Notes under the pieces: model-generated
Seen by the model: the letters and a program-made list of their open reading frames with translations, nothing else
What the model was told of the DNA's origin: nothing
Databases searched by the model: none
Shown here: piece by piece, positions 32,823 to 44,330 of the stretch
Layout of the letters: each line of letters begins with the position of its first letter
Position numbering within the stretch: the stretch's first letter is position 1
Program-made: the position numbers and the translations under genes
NCBI GenBank assembly: GCA_964059195.1
Contig: CAXKWD010000002.1
Coordinates: forward strand, 155,696,422-155,760,421
DNA: 64,000 bases
Reading direction: 5' to 3'
Origin: Ectobius pallidus
Taxonomy: Eukaryota > Arthropoda > Insecta > Blattodea > Ectobiidae

Positions 32823-33841
32823 CTATGTGTGGAGGTTCCGGTTGATATTAAAGGTATTTATTATTTTTACGTTTCTATATTTTCTGCACATTGAGGTTAT
32901 GTTCATGTTCACCAGGGCAGTTTGTTTATTCTCCCTTGAGTTCGGATTCTGGTCATTTCTACGGGGCAGTTTCACTATGATGATATTTGTTTCGCTTAAA
33001 GTTTTTATGGCATTTTCAAGAGCTGGCACTACGTTCTCCGGTGTTCCATTTGCAATATCATTAGTGCCTCCAATGAGGATCACATGGTCGTTAGTTGTGA
33101 GTTCCGTGCCTATGTCCTTTGCGACTTCATAGATTTGTGCCCCCGGTTTCACTATAGCACTCACACTGTGGGCGTTGTCTACTTGGTTGTTGATGATTTC
33201 CTTGGCTAATCCTCTTCCGTGGCTGTCTGCATAGATTCGGATTCGTCCAAGAGTCTTCTTTTTCTTTGATAGGTTAATCGGATGTTTTGATGTTTTTCCG
33301 TCATTTACATGGTTATTATTTCTTGGATTGGTTTCTTCCTCGTTTTCATTTACCTCTTGTAGTATGTTATAGCGGTTTTCTGTAGTTACAGTTTTAGGCG
33401 AATTGCATAATGATGTTTTTGAGGTTGCTGTCTGTCTAGGCGCGGGCTTCCTCCACGTTTCCGCGCTTGTTGTTGCAGTTTGGGAGGCGCAGGAATAGCA
33501 TTTATTTCTTACTTTTTCTTCAAGTTGGGTTAATTGTTGTTTTAGTTCTTCAATTATTGTGTACAGAGTTTTGTTTTCGGCTATGAGCGTTGTCAACTTT
33601 GAGGTTACTCCAGGAGTGACGCTACTGGTGTCTTTGCAGTTTGTGCAGCGCTATTCTTTCAGGTCTTCTTTTTGTAGAGCTGGGTCAATCTTCCCGCAGC
33701 GAACTGGTAACAGCCGCTGCTTAATTCACATATTACTCCATTTTTAACGTTTCTGCTACAAAATTCGCAGCGATTTGCCAGTGGTCCTGAATTACTTTCG
33801 AGGTCATTGTACGTATTGCTCAGAGGCTGCGCCATCTTGTA
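32823..33841 (-). pseudogene. CR1 ORF1: cysteine-rich finger plus SGNH esterase-like domain
   Basis: The ORF1 product of CR1 elements binds element RNA and often carries an esterase. The N-terminal part (33841-33660) starts MAQPLSN and has the finger CEFCSRNVKNGVIC, resembling the incomplete PHD-type fingers of CR1 ORF1. A frame change near 33660 separates it from the open frame 33596-32823. There a coiled segment (ELKQQLTQLEEKVRNKCYSC) leads to the esterase. Esterase block I is IRIYADSHGRG, with the serine in DSHG. The GTND block is VILIGGTNDIANG. A block near the C-terminus (IIVKLPRRND) lacks the usual DxxH, at least in frame. The frame ends NINRNLHT. Confidence 0.75.
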
Positions 33842-33923
33842 TAAAACCTGCATAATCTATGTTCATAAGTTCATCTATGTGTTTAGTTTCAAAGTAACGA
33901 AACTTTCAACAAATAATTTCAAT

Positions 33924-34932
33924 TTGTTACTGCTCATAGAAATAAAATAATATGAATTTTGCATTGAAACTTAAATATTATTATTGCTTGTAAATTTACA
34001 GTTTCTCAATGGTGTGGTATGTTCTATATAGCAGTCAGGGCACCTATATCCTGTCTGGAATTCATTCTTTTGACACAAAATACACCCCTTACGTTTTTGT
34101 AATCTTCCTCATGGGCAACAGTATATTTTATATGAAATGTCTCTTGACGAGTAGGGGGGGATCTATGGAATGGTGATCTTGTTTGTGAGAGTTCACTGCC
34201 CTTCCATATCTGTTGAACAGGGAAGCTATTAGTTGGAGTCTGAATAATTGGTTTAAGGACTAACGAAGAGTTTTTTGTGTTCTTGTGAACTCTTTCCCTT
34301 TCCCAAATTTAAAATGTTAATGGAACAAAAAATATTTCTGCTGGTGAACTGAGGATCCAGATTCATTCTTGTGCTAACAGTTTCAAAATTGGTTAATAGA
34401 TGACTGAGATATTTGAGTTGAGAGACCACCTTGCTGAAAGCTTTCTTAGCATGTCAAAGCACCGCAGCATTAGAACAAATTCCATGCATGCCTATTATGT
34501 CAAACCAGCTATAAGGGTTAATAATTTGAATTAGGAGTTGGAAGTTGTAACACTTCACTTAAAAGAGATTTTTTGGACTAGTTTCAGGAAAACATTCTCT
34601 TCCATCCTTGGCTAATGACCATTAAAAGACTATTTTAAGTGAAGTGCAGATATTGTGACTCCTTACTAATATTATTAAGAAAACAACTCATTATTTTCGT
34701 CTTAGATTTCTGCACTGCTGCATGTTGTGTCAATTGTATATTTCTTACCAGTAAAAAATATTTTCCTGATCTTTGGCTTCTTTTGTTAAATTACTTACGA
34801 TTCTTCATTTTATTTTACTTTTAATCTTCACCACTGCCGGTGTATCTGTAGCTCCAAAAGTTAAAGATGCAGTTGCAGCAGAATGTTAATTTTACTTGAG
34901 TTCTAGTTAACAGCACCTCATGTTTTACAATA
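33924..34932. other. No recognised feature
   Basis: One kilobase of intron without recognisable repeat ends or coding similarity. Confidence 0.4.
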
Positions 34933-35717
34933 CAGTAGAAGCCTGAAATAGCACGGTTCAAAATACTGCGGATTCAGATGTAACACAGGGGAAAGTATGT
35001 CCCCCAATAAAAATATACCGTAGTTTTATAAATAAAATTTTTATTTTGGAAGTTGAGTTAAAACAGTAACAATTCTGCAAAGAGCAGTTCTGCAGTACAT
35101 TTCTTTTTTACCGTTAGACCCATCCTCACCCGCTAGTTGACCATCACCACCACATTCCAAAGGATTTAGCAGAAGTAATGGGACATGGAATGAATAGTGT
35201 AGTTCTATAAGGATTAAACAAATCTGCACCTGCCAGAAATTCTCAAAACCTAGGAAAGTTGAAATATGATTTTAGTTTGAATCACGCATTCGGATTGTAA
35301 AGTTGCGAGTTCAGAATTCCAAATGTTACAGAAGCAGAAAGCATATTCAGTAGGAGATAAACTGAAAATTATTGATCATGTAAAAAATGGGGAAACGGGA
35401 ATATTATACCTGAATGTTACAGTGTATGTTTTAGTAAATGTTGTACGTTACTCTCGGGAATTAGAAAAATTCTCGTGCCCCATCTGCGAAAGAAGAGCCG
35501 TAAATTGAGATCAGTTACAAGACTGGATTAAATAGCATAACTGGTGAGTAATTTTGAAAACTGCTGTATTTTATATTGCCGTATAACATTGTAATTTATT
35601 AGTGAACCAATGTTCCCCTCCGCAGGGTCAATTTTTGTCACTTCCTCGGTCACATTTCGATACACCACGGGGGTAAAGCATGTCTCCCATCAACCGCGTT
35701 ATATCGGGCTTCTACTG
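34933..35717 (+). mobile_element. Pogo/Tigger-type deletion derivative, TA target duplication
   Basis: The terminal repeats CAGTAGAAGCC(T/C)GA are followed by an imperfect (AATAGCACGGTT / TATAACGCGGTT) extension. They are flanked by TA at 34931-34932 and 35718-35719. It is 785 bp and contains the start of a transposase at 35323-35508: KAYSVGDKLKIIDHVKNGET, the first helix-turn-helix of CENP-B/pogo-like transposases. The rest of the transposase, including the DDE core, is missing. Confidence 0.82.
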
Positions 35718-35784
35718 TAATGCTCTCTAAAACAGCTGCTTGTTGGAGTGGTAACACACCGAAAAATTGCATTTTAGGAGCCTA

Positions 35785-36042
35785 TGTTGAGAATTTAAGT
35801 TCATATAAATTCAGTATTTCTATTGACTACCCTAATGTAGTGTTTCTTGTTTTTTTTTATAGTATTGACATAGTTGTAGTTTTTCGCTTATGCTAAAGAA
35901 AAAGAATGGCTTCAGAACAAGAAGTCTGAATGTATGCAATTTATAGCAAATTAAAGGTACTATGTGCTTTTGTTCTATTGAATTTATTAAATACAGATGT
36001 TTTATAGATTAATATGGAGTCAGATTAATAGTGTGTATAACA
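35785..36042 (+). repeat. Bel-Pao 5' LTR
   Basis: It begins TGTTGAGAATTTAAG, ends GTATAACA, and has an internal AATTTATTAAATACAG region that may include the polyadenylation signal. It pairs with 42555-42812. Confidence 0.88.
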
Positions 36043-36293
36043 TCTGGTGACACCCCGACGTGATTATACCATAATCTTATTCCTGTCCTACAAAAGAAGG
36101 AATTTATGTACAATAGCACATAGTACTGATTTAGCATTTCTTCAAAGAAGAGAAGGAATGAATATGGATAAACTAAAGAAAGGTAGGATACCTTTGAGAA
36201 CATTTCACAAAGAAGATAAATGACTTAAAGGGAATTCTTGCATCAGGTACATCTCCTGAGTTTAATGATGTAAATTTCTGTCGTTTAGAAACA

Positions 36294-37918
36294 TTGATGT
36301 CCAAACTTTATGAATTGGATCCACTTTTGGATAACTGTGATTATATGGTAATAATTGTATCAGAAAAAGAATCTTCTGAGAAATACAATGTTGAATTTGA
36401 GGCTATGCGGGTACAGGTGAATAATGTTTTGATGCCCCATAGATTAGTAAGTGATGCACATGAAGGTATCTCATGTCACAGTCAGGATAGGAAGAGAATT
36501 TATAGACTCCCTAAGATTGAAATCAAGAAATTTAATGGTGAATTAATGGAGTGGTTAAGTTTTTGGTCGCAATTTCAGAAGATTCACAAAAATGATAGCT
36601 TGCATGGTAGGAATTGAGCTTCAAGAAGTTGTAATAATAATAATAATAATAATTTTATTCGTCCATTGATCAATATACATGATATAAGACACGTCAAAAC
36701 AAACAACACTGTAAAAACAGGTTAACACACAAATACATTCATACACATTACACACATACTTATGAACAGGTTAAAACTAAAATTCTTTTACATATGCATA
36801 AAACATTGAATGGCTAATAACTATTAAAACTTTATAGATATATCAAAAAAGAAGAGTAGAGTAGAACATATTTTAAAGTATGAGTCGACTCTAAGTAAAA
36901 TGGGGAGTGAACAAGAAGTCATTAATTTCAAGAAACTTAAATTTCATGAGATGTGATTTTAATTTCTTTTTGAAAAGGTTACTGTCTAGATTTTGTAGTT
37001 CAGTTGGTAGCTTATTGTATAAACGGATGCCCAGATGTGAGATGCTTTGTAGGCTTTTGGTGATTCTGTGACAATTAATATGGAGATTAGCGGATGATCT
37101 AGTAAGATGATTGTGGAATTCGTTGTTTTTTTTAAAGCAAATTTTATTTCTATGGATGAAATTTAGAGTCTCAAAGATAAAGATGGAGGGTACTGGTAGA
37201 ACCTGAATGTCTTCAAAAATACGTTTGCTGGGTGTTCTAATCGGAACATGTAATATAATTTTCAATATTCTTTTCTGGATTTTAAAAATCTTAGCTGCTT
37301 TTGGGGAGGATCCCCAGAATGGAATGCCATAGGAGATTAAGGACTCTATACAATTAAAGTAGATGATCCTAAGAGTCTGTATGGAGCATACATTACTAAG
37401 TACACGAATAGTAAAACATAGTTTATTAAGTCTCCCGGTAAGATCAGAAATATGAGCTTCCCAAGACAGTTGAGAATCTATCCAGAGACCAAGAAATTTA
37501 GATTCATTTTTTTTTGAAAGAATAGTGTGGTTGAAACTTAAATTAAAATTAAATTGCTTTGCCTGATGGTGTAGAAAATGAATATAAACTGTTTTGTCGA
37601 CATTAAGTAGTAGTTTGTTTGCAGTTAACCAGTTGTTTAGGTTCTCAATTGCTTCATTTACTTGAATTTGAAGGGAACTTGGATATCCATAGATTGCAGA
37701 AAATTAAAATTACCCAAAGGTCATTCAAGCTCTGCAGGAACTTTTTGTAAGAGTGGATCTTCTATTACAAGTGTATGTAAGAGAATTATTGAAGTTAGTG
37801 ATCTCAAATGCAACACAACAGGACAAACTTCCACTACCCACCTTGTTAATCAAGTTAGAGTCGCACCTTCGAACCCTCAAAAGTTTGAATATAGCATCTG
37901 CAGACCCAAGTAGGCCGG
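36294..37918 (+). pseudogene. Bel-Pao gag (DUF1759-like) fragments, split by CR1
   Basis: Gag forms the particle of the retroelement. The first half (36294-36617) contains RIYRLPKIEIKKFNGELMEW followed by LSFWSQFQKIHKND, the signature of Bel-Pao gag. After the CR1 insertion the protein resumes near 37718 in a different frame with LFVRVDLLLQVYVRELLKLV and LPTLLIKLESHLRTLKSLN. A stop precedes the insertion. The C-terminal zinc knuckles are absent because sequence is missing before the RT. Confidence 0.75.
36630..37675 (-). mobile_element. CR1-like LINE 3' fragment inserted in Bel-Pao gag
   Basis: A minus-strand copy with a (TAA)n tail at 36632-36652. The RT thumb and C-terminus are open over long stretches: VNEAIENLNNWLTANKLLLN with DKTVYIHF (37660-37570), LWIDSQLSWEAHISDLTGRL (37490), YGIPFWGSSPKAAKIFKIQK (37320). 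The frame 37265-36891 ends LGIRLYNKLPTELQNLD and KKKLKSHLMKFKF. 5'-truncated at about 37675. It is younger than the Bel-Pao element. Confidence 0.8.
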
Positions 37919-38089
37919 AATTCGGGGCAAAGTGAAATAGTTAATTTTCAGTCTTAATTATCTCAACCAAAATTGACTGTAAAATGGATTTTTTGTTATT
38001 AAGATGTGCAACAGAGTTAGCTCTTTTATCTTTGAAAGGAAAATATCGACCAATGTCTCTGTTCTCTTTTAACATGGATTTATTCATTA

Positions 38090-39077
38090 GTCTTAACAGC
38101 ATTTCACTTTGCCCCCTATACGGGGCAAAGTGACATTTTTGAAGGGGCAAAGTGAAATATATTAAAAATACAGAAAGACTTAAGTAATAATTAATTTTAA
38201 TACTTAACTGAAAATATCTGAAATCTTACAGCTGCATTTACATGCAGTATGATAATTCAGGTATATAAAAGACACCCCCTAGTTATTTTTGGAATGCAAA
38301 TTTATTTTTCCGTTCCATTCATACTCTTGGTCCTCCTTTTCTGGCCACTTGAAATACTTTTTCTCTGTTCCAGACAACTCACAGATACAGCCACAGCAGT
38401 CTTAACTTTAATTTGGCTTGAGAATAATTTACCTTCGTATTCCCACTTGCCAACTTCCACCATGTCTTCAGGGTTCAGTCCCTTTTACAGTTGGTATGTT
38501 TACGCCTTCTTCAGATGAGCTCCATTCTAAGTTATCATCTCTTCAGAACTTGAACTGCCATTTTTGGTTGGCTCTTGGAAACAAATTTCTTTCAGCCCTC
38601 TTTTTCTTGACTGCTGAAATGTTCTTAGCCTTCTCCACATCTGCTTCCTTCAGCTCTTTCAAGTACGGTGATGTTGTCAGTATCATTGATGATCATTTCT
38701 TCCTCCTTTTCCCTTCACAGGGCTTTTCATGTGTGCCTACAAAAGCTTTAGGTTTAGGCATGATATCCTGGAGTGAAACTTGTTCAGGAGTGAATACAGT
38801 TCAGAACCTACCCAACTTCTTTCTAGAAGTCACTTCTAGCTCTTTGTGTTTTTTATTTCTCCTGAAGAGAGTAGCAAGAGGCATTGCATGTCAATTTGCT
38901 GCAGAATTAACTGACAATCCCTCCTCTCTCATAGCTTTCAGTGCAGCTAACATTTGCTCCTCCCACCAGCTGTGCTGGATTTTCTTTCATGTTTGCGGAC
39001 CATCTTTTAAGTTAAAACAAGGATTAACAAGAAGAAATGTAACATCCTATAGTGTGTTTATATTTAGCCTACTTTAG
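38090..39077 (-). pseudogene. HTH (Psq/CENP-B-like) transposase remnant, unit 1
   Basis: Read on the minus strand in parallel with unit 2: a helix-turn-helix block with LSVNSAAN-type and RRNKKH residues near 38860-38930, and an SRKKLGRF block near 38810. A C-terminal EVGEW-type tail is near 38440-38490. Frameshifts and stops are present. The sense product was judged from the better preserved unit 2. Confidence 0.5.
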
Positions 39078-39659
39078 AATTGCCATTACAGGTATTTGTA
39101 ACTGTTCTACCTCTTTTCTAAAAGTTGGGGCAAAGTGAAATGGTATTTCACTTTGCCCCTGATAGGTCATTTCACTTTGCCCCACAAACAGTCAAGACAA
39201 TAAACCAAATCTCAACTGAAAATTGCAAGTAAAAGTAATCATTTTTTAATGTGAGATCATAGACAATATTGCCTTTAGTCAATTTATAAAACTTGAAATT
39301 CATATGAAATATATGTAAAATACCACAGCTTCCAATGTAAACTTACGGAATTACAATTTTCATACAAAGAACACATTTACTTCTGATACATCTTCACATT
39401 TCAACATTCAGCAGCCATTTGAATTTCCAATGTAGCCAAATATCCAAAGGCATATATCAATGGTGGTAGGACTAAGTGGAGCCAAATTAAAATAGTTTAA
39501 ACTAAAAATTTCACTTTGCCCCGCTATTTCAGTCTTAATTATCTCAACCAAAATTGGCTGTAAAATTGATTTTTTGTTGTTATAATGTGCAGCAGAGTTA
39601 TCTCTTTTATCTATGAAAGGAAAATATCGACCAATGTCTCTGTGCTCATGTAACATGGA

Positions 39660-40680
39660 TTTATTCATTAGTCTTAAAAGCATTTCACTTTGCCCCCTAT
39701 ACGGGGCAAAGTGAAATTTCTGAAGGGGCAAAGTGAAATATATTAAAAATACAGAAATACTTAAGTTCTAATTAATTTTAATACTTAACTGAAAATATCT
39801 GAAATCTTACAGCTGCATTTACATGCAGTATGATAATTCAGGTATATAAAAGACACCCCATAGTTATTTTTGGAGTGCAAATTTATTTTTCCGTTCCATT
39901 CATACTTTTGGTCCTCTTTTTCTGGCCACTTGAAATAGTTTTCTCTGTTCCAGACAACTCACAGATACAGACACAGTAGTCTTAACTTTAATTTGGCCTG
40001 AGAATAATTTACCTTCGTATTCTATGAGAACCCATTCGCCAACTTCCACCATGTCTTCAGGGTTCAGTCCCTTTTACAGTTGGTATGTTTATGCCTTCTT
40101 CAGATGCGCTCCTCTCTAAGTTATCATTCTCTTCAGCTTGAACTGCCATTTTTGGTTGGCTCTTGGAAACAAATTTCTTTCAGTCCTCTTTTTCTTGACC
40201 CCTGAAAACTTCTTAGCCTTCGCCACATCTGCTTCCTTCAGCTCTTTCAAGTACGGTGATGTTGTCAGTATCATTGATGATCATTTCTTAAGTTACTCCT
40301 TTTCCCTTCTCAGAGCTTTTCATGTGTGCCTACCAAAGCTTTAGGTCTAGGCATGATATCCTGGAGTGAAACTTGTTCAGGAGTGAATACAGTTCAGAAC
40401 CTACCCAACTTCTTTCTAGAAGTGACTTCTAGCGCTTTGTGTTTTTTATTTCTCCTGAAGAGAGTAGCAAGAGGCATTGCATGTCATTTTGCTGCAGAAT
40501 TAACTGACAATCCCTCATCTCTCACAGCTTTCAGTACAGCTAACATTTGCTCCTCCTATCAGCTGTGCTGGAATTTCTTTCATGTATGTGGACCATCTTT
40601 TAAGTTAAAACAAGGATTAACAAGAAGAAATGTAACATCCTATAGTGTGTTTATATTTAGCCTACTTTAGAACTGCCATT
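39660..40680 (-). pseudogene. HTH (Psq/CENP-B-like) transposase remnant, unit 2
   Basis: The minus strand encodes MLAVLKAVRDEGLSVNSAAK, then MPLATLFRRNKKHKAL and TSRKKLGRF, VFTPEQ at 40560-40370. This is the DNA-binding N-terminus seen in pogo/jerky-like transposases. A C-terminal block (VGEWVLIEYEGK, near 40060-40000) resembles the tail domain of such proteins. The catalytic DDE core between them is absent. The plus-strand open frames over the same bases are shadows. Confidence 0.6.
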
Positions 40681-41189
40681 ACAGGTATCTGTAACTACCC
40701 TACCTCTTTTCTAAAAGTTGGGGCAAAGTGAAATGGTATTTCACTTTGCCCCTGATAAGTAATTTCACTTTGCCCCACAAACAGTCAAGATAATAAACCA
40801 AATCTCAACAGAAAAGTTCAAGCAAAAGTAATCATTTTTTAATGTGAGATCATAGACAATAATGCCTTTAGTCAATTTATGAAACTTGAAATTCATATCA
40901 AATATATGTAAAATTCCACAGCTTCCAATGTAAACTTACGGAATTACAATTTTCATAGAAAAAACACATTTGCTTCTGATACATCTTCACATTTCAACAT
41001 TCAGTAACCATTTGAATTTCCAATGTAGCCAAATATCCAAAGGCATATATCAATGGTGGTAGGACTAAGTGGAGCCAAATTAAAATAGTTTAAACTAGAA
41101 ATTTCACTTTGCCCCGCCATTTCACTTTGCCCCGAATTCCCCTATATGAAAAAGGAGAAAGGCAGTGTCATTATCTTCCTCATCAGCCA

Positions 41190-42480
41190 GTAATTTACAA
41201 GCTTGACCACTTCTGTTCATCCAATTTTTGATGCATCCTGAAAAACAAAAGAAAGTATTTCATTGAATGACTGCCTAGAGAAGGGTTCCAATCATGTTCT
41301 GTTAATTCCAGAGATACTCCTCAGATTCCGAGAGAATGTGATAGGAGTTACTTCAGACATTTGAAAGGTCTTCCAAATGATTAAAGTTGCAAAAGAAGAT
41401 CATGACTTTCTGAGTTTCCTATTGTGGGAGGATGACAAGATGAAGAAAATAAAGGTTTACCAACATTTGATAGTAGTTTTTGGAGCTATCTGCAGTCCAT
41501 TTATCCTAGGTGCTGTAATAGAGTATCATATTACCAATGTTTGGAAAGAAGACAAGTCAACAGCACAATAGTTGAAGGAGAACATGTATGTTGACAATTG
41601 TGTGACCTCTGTTGCTACGAGGGAAGAACTTGATACATTTTGAACGGAGAACATTAAACTTCTGAATGATGCAAAAATTGAACTTATAAACTGGGAACAT
41701 TTGACAGAAGGAATCTCACCAAAGGAGGACAGTGAAATCAAGAAGAGATACAACACAAAGGTTCTTGGACTACAGTGGAACAGAAAGTTGGACACATTAA
41801 GTGTTGAATTTAATACAGAATTTTCAGTTCTCCCTGAGGTATTGACAAATAGAATCCTACTTTCCTTAATACAGAAGATTCTTGATATCATTGGGTTTCT
41901 TGATCCAGCACTTCTCCCATTTTAACTGTTGTTGCAAAGGGCATGGAGCATAGAAAACAAAACCAAGAACGTCAAGCTGAAATGGGACTCTCCATTACCT
42001 GAAAGCATTGCTAATGAATTTTGGAAGCGTTATCAAGAAATAACTGCTTAAGAGAAGTGAAAGTTCCTCACCTAATCATGGGTGGTGTGCATGAAAGGAG
42101 TCAATGGACACTTCATAACTTTGTAGATGCTAGCCAAAATGCTTATGATGCTGTGGTCTTTTTGTCAACTAAAAGTGATCTGGGTGTTTCAGTACAACTG
42201 CTCTTAGCTAAAGCTAGGGTTGCCCCTCTCAAGTCAAAATATGAGAGAATATTTCTGGAGGGACTCTTTAGCTACATTGGCTTGGATAAAAAAAAGACAA
42301 ACAATGGGCTACATTTGTCAACAACAGAGTAAAAGAGATCAGAAGTTTAACACTTGTAGAATGCAGGAAACATATTCCAGGAATACATAATCCAGCTGGT
42401 CTCATATCAAGAGGATGTTATCCAAACCAGCAGAAGGACTATCAAGAAAGTGATAGCAAGATGTATGCAGTATAAATATC
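41190..42480 (+). pseudogene. Bel-Pao pol remnant: reverse transcriptase and RNase H region
   Basis: The RT is recognisable by PIFDAS, SLNDCLEKGSN, LIPEILLRFRENVIGV, VFGAICSPFILGA and the catalytic YVDNC (41590), which is the usual form in this group. Then come VLGLQWNRKLDTLSVEF and KILDIIGFLDPALLP. Blocks after 41960 (LKWDSPLPESI; WTLHNFVDASQNAYDAVVF) belong to the RNase H region, and HNPAGLISRG at 42390 leads towards the integrase, which is missing. Stops or frame changes at about 41360, 41570, 41641, 42030 and 42330. The replication gene is thus inactive. Confidence 0.82.
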
Positions 42481-42554
42481 ATGAAATGAAGAACCTGAAA
42501 CTGAGTTAGACTTAAGGTGTCTGAAATTATTGTCACATTTCAGGGTGGGAGGAA

Positions 42555-42812
42555 TGTTGAGAATTTAAGTTCATATAAATTCAGTATTTCTATTGACTAC
42601 CCTAATGTAGTGTTTCTTCTGTTTTTTAATAGTATTGACATTGTTGTAGATTTCAGCTTATGATAAAGAAAAAGAATGACTTCCGAACAAGAAGTCTGAA
42701 TGTATGTAATTTACAGCAAATTAAAGGTACTATATTCTCTTGTTCTGTGGAATTAATTAAATACAGATATTTTATAGATTAATAAGGAGTCAGATTAACA
42801 GTAGTTACAACA
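42555..42812 (+). repeat. Bel-Pao 3' LTR
   Basis: Matches 35785-36042 along its whole length, preceded by the purine tract at 42541-42554. Confidence 0.88.
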
Positions 42813-43931
42813 ATCTAGGCTGCTAAAATTGCATAAAACTGACTACCTTTCATTATAATTAACTAGCTTAAAAGACCTGGTGTCGCTTGCGTTTTTATTT
42901 TGTAATTTGAAATTAACTTATGAAGGACTTTCATTTTCAAACTCTAGGGCCTTGTATAATATGTACATAAAACTTGAAATGAGGAAGAATGACTTGTCAC
43001 ACTCAAACTATTCCCTCAGAAAGTGCTAGATATAGCTTTTTATGGCTCATAGAGGATGTCGAATGTTGCATTCCGTTGCTTCTACACACCATGCCCAGGA
43101 GGGGTTGAGATAAGAAGAAATATAAATTCCGATTACATAAAATTGTATTGTCTTTATGGAAAATTTTATTTCTCACTCCCATGTTACCATACAATTTTAA
43201 ACAATTCAATATCACATTCATACTTTCTTCCCCCAAAACCTAGGAATGTACTGCGGGCATAGGACTCAAAATATTCCATCCTATTTTGCCTTTTAGATGT
43301 TTAGGGCCTATGATAAACATCCCTATACAAAGCCTACAGCTATGAGTGACTTATCAGTGGATAGGATTTTTTACCAACTTCTGATGTAGCATACTCACTG
43401 GCACACACTTATGCTGTCCCTGCAATACGATCACTTATTCTACATGAAAATGTGAAGTGAGAAAATGTGGGTAGAGAAAGTTATGCGACTACTTCACATT
43501 GTGCTTTATTTTCGTGGATTTCATTCTTCAAGAATTATTTTCACAAATGTATTAATTACATCGATAGCATCAGAATTTGTTAAAACCCAGTATTATATAG
43601 TTCCCAAAGCCCTATGTCATAATGAATAGAGGGAGAAAGTTTGATGACTCGGCCGCTCAGGCAATGGTGGGTATAGGGAGAGCGGCGGTCCACCGAAACA
43701 CAGGCAGCACCTTCATTTGCATTTCAACTTCTGAATGCTGCATCATGATAGTTTGGCATCTTATGATTAAACTCGCAATCTTTAATTAACCCTTGGTCCT
43801 ATTTCTGTGAAATTAGTGCAGAAATAATCTACACACTACAGTCCTTCTGATGGTTAAAATAGAGACTTAAAAATGCGGACATAAGTGTTTTTAATTAATT
43901 ATATAAACATCACCAATTACACTAAATTCAA

Positions 43932-44330
43932 GGAGGGTGAAGTGGAATTAGACTATGCGACAATTTTTTTCATATTTGTGTACCGTAAAAACTTCAAGCG
44001 AGAAAGTTTTAGTGAAATATTTGAATTTTATTTTAAATTAAGTACCACCTTTATATCTCGAATGGTTTACGAGTAATTGAGTGGTAATTATTCCGGGCGC
44101 TTCAGCTGTCTGAATGATTTGGGACGATCGTGATATGTCGAGGGTGAAGTAAATTTGAATACGTGATAATTTTTATTCTATTTTTGTGTCTAGAAAGAGA
44201 TTCAAGCATGTAAGTTTTAGTGAAATATTTGAATCTTATTATAAATCGAGTACCACCTTTATATCTGTAATGGTTTACGAGTAATAGTTTTTACTCAAGG
44301 TGCTTAAGCTATCAGAATGGTATTGAGGTA
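43932..44330 (+). repeat. Diverged tandem repeat of about 205 bp, two units
   Basis: GAGGGTGAAGT..., AGTTTTAGTGAAATATTTGA, AGTACCACCTTTATATCT and AATGGTTTACGAGTAAT recur in the same order with about 80-85 percent identity by eye. Units start near 43932 and 44138. Confidence 0.75.

Larger units (their letters stand above)
29646..33898 (-). mobile_element. CR1-clade LINE, nearly full length, 25-bp TSD, (TAA)n tail
   Basis: A 4.25-kb minus-strand element with both ORFs. ORF1 (33840-32823) has a cysteine-rich finger and an SGNH-esterase-like domain. ORF2 (about 32700-29810) has AP endonuclease and RT. The 3' end is an (ATT)n/(TAA)n microsatellite at 29646-29687, not poly-A. The long TSD gives exact ends. 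This 3' UTR and tail resemble the CR1-type fragments at 22495, 36630 and 50760, so this is the most complete member of that set in the window. Confidence 0.88.
37924..41133. mobile_element. Tandem pogo-like element with GGGGCAAAGTGAAAT ends, flanked by GAATTC
   Basis: The left end GGGGCAAAGTGAAAT (37924-37938) is the exact inverse of the right end (41119-41133). Both are bordered by GAATTC (37918-37923 and 41134-41139). Inside are two direct copies of a unit of about 1.59 kb (roughly 37924-39522 and 39523-41115). Each also carries internal paired motifs: one divergent pair near 38104-38158 and 39684-39740, one at 39125-39184 and 40719-40777. The units are about 95 percent alike by eye. GAATTC is palindromic, so a 4- to 6-bp target duplication is possible and the superfamily is uncertain. 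Confidence 0.75.
35785..42812 (+). mobile_element. Bel-Pao LTR retrotransposon, both LTRs present, internally deleted and invaded
   Basis: Two 258-bp LTRs (35785-36042, 42555-42812) start TGTTGAGAATTTAAG and end ACA. They differ at roughly one position in ten by eye. A primer-binding-site-like TGGTGACACCCCGACG follows the 5' LTR. A purine tract CAGGGTGGGAGGAA precedes the 3' LTR. Between them lie remnants of gag (36294-36617, 37718-37918) and pol RT/RNase H (41190-42480). The protease region and integrase are missing. A CR1 fragment sits in gag and a 3.2-kb pogo-like tandem sits between gag and pol. Flanking 5-bp sequences (GCCTA / ATCTA) are only partly alike, so the TSD is eroded or I have an end wrong by a base. 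Confidence 0.88.

Noticed and set aside
38249..40670. Plus-strand open frames of up to 219 codons in the tandem element
   Set aside because: Antisense shadows of the minus-strand transposase remnant; they repeat between the two units with the same lesions.
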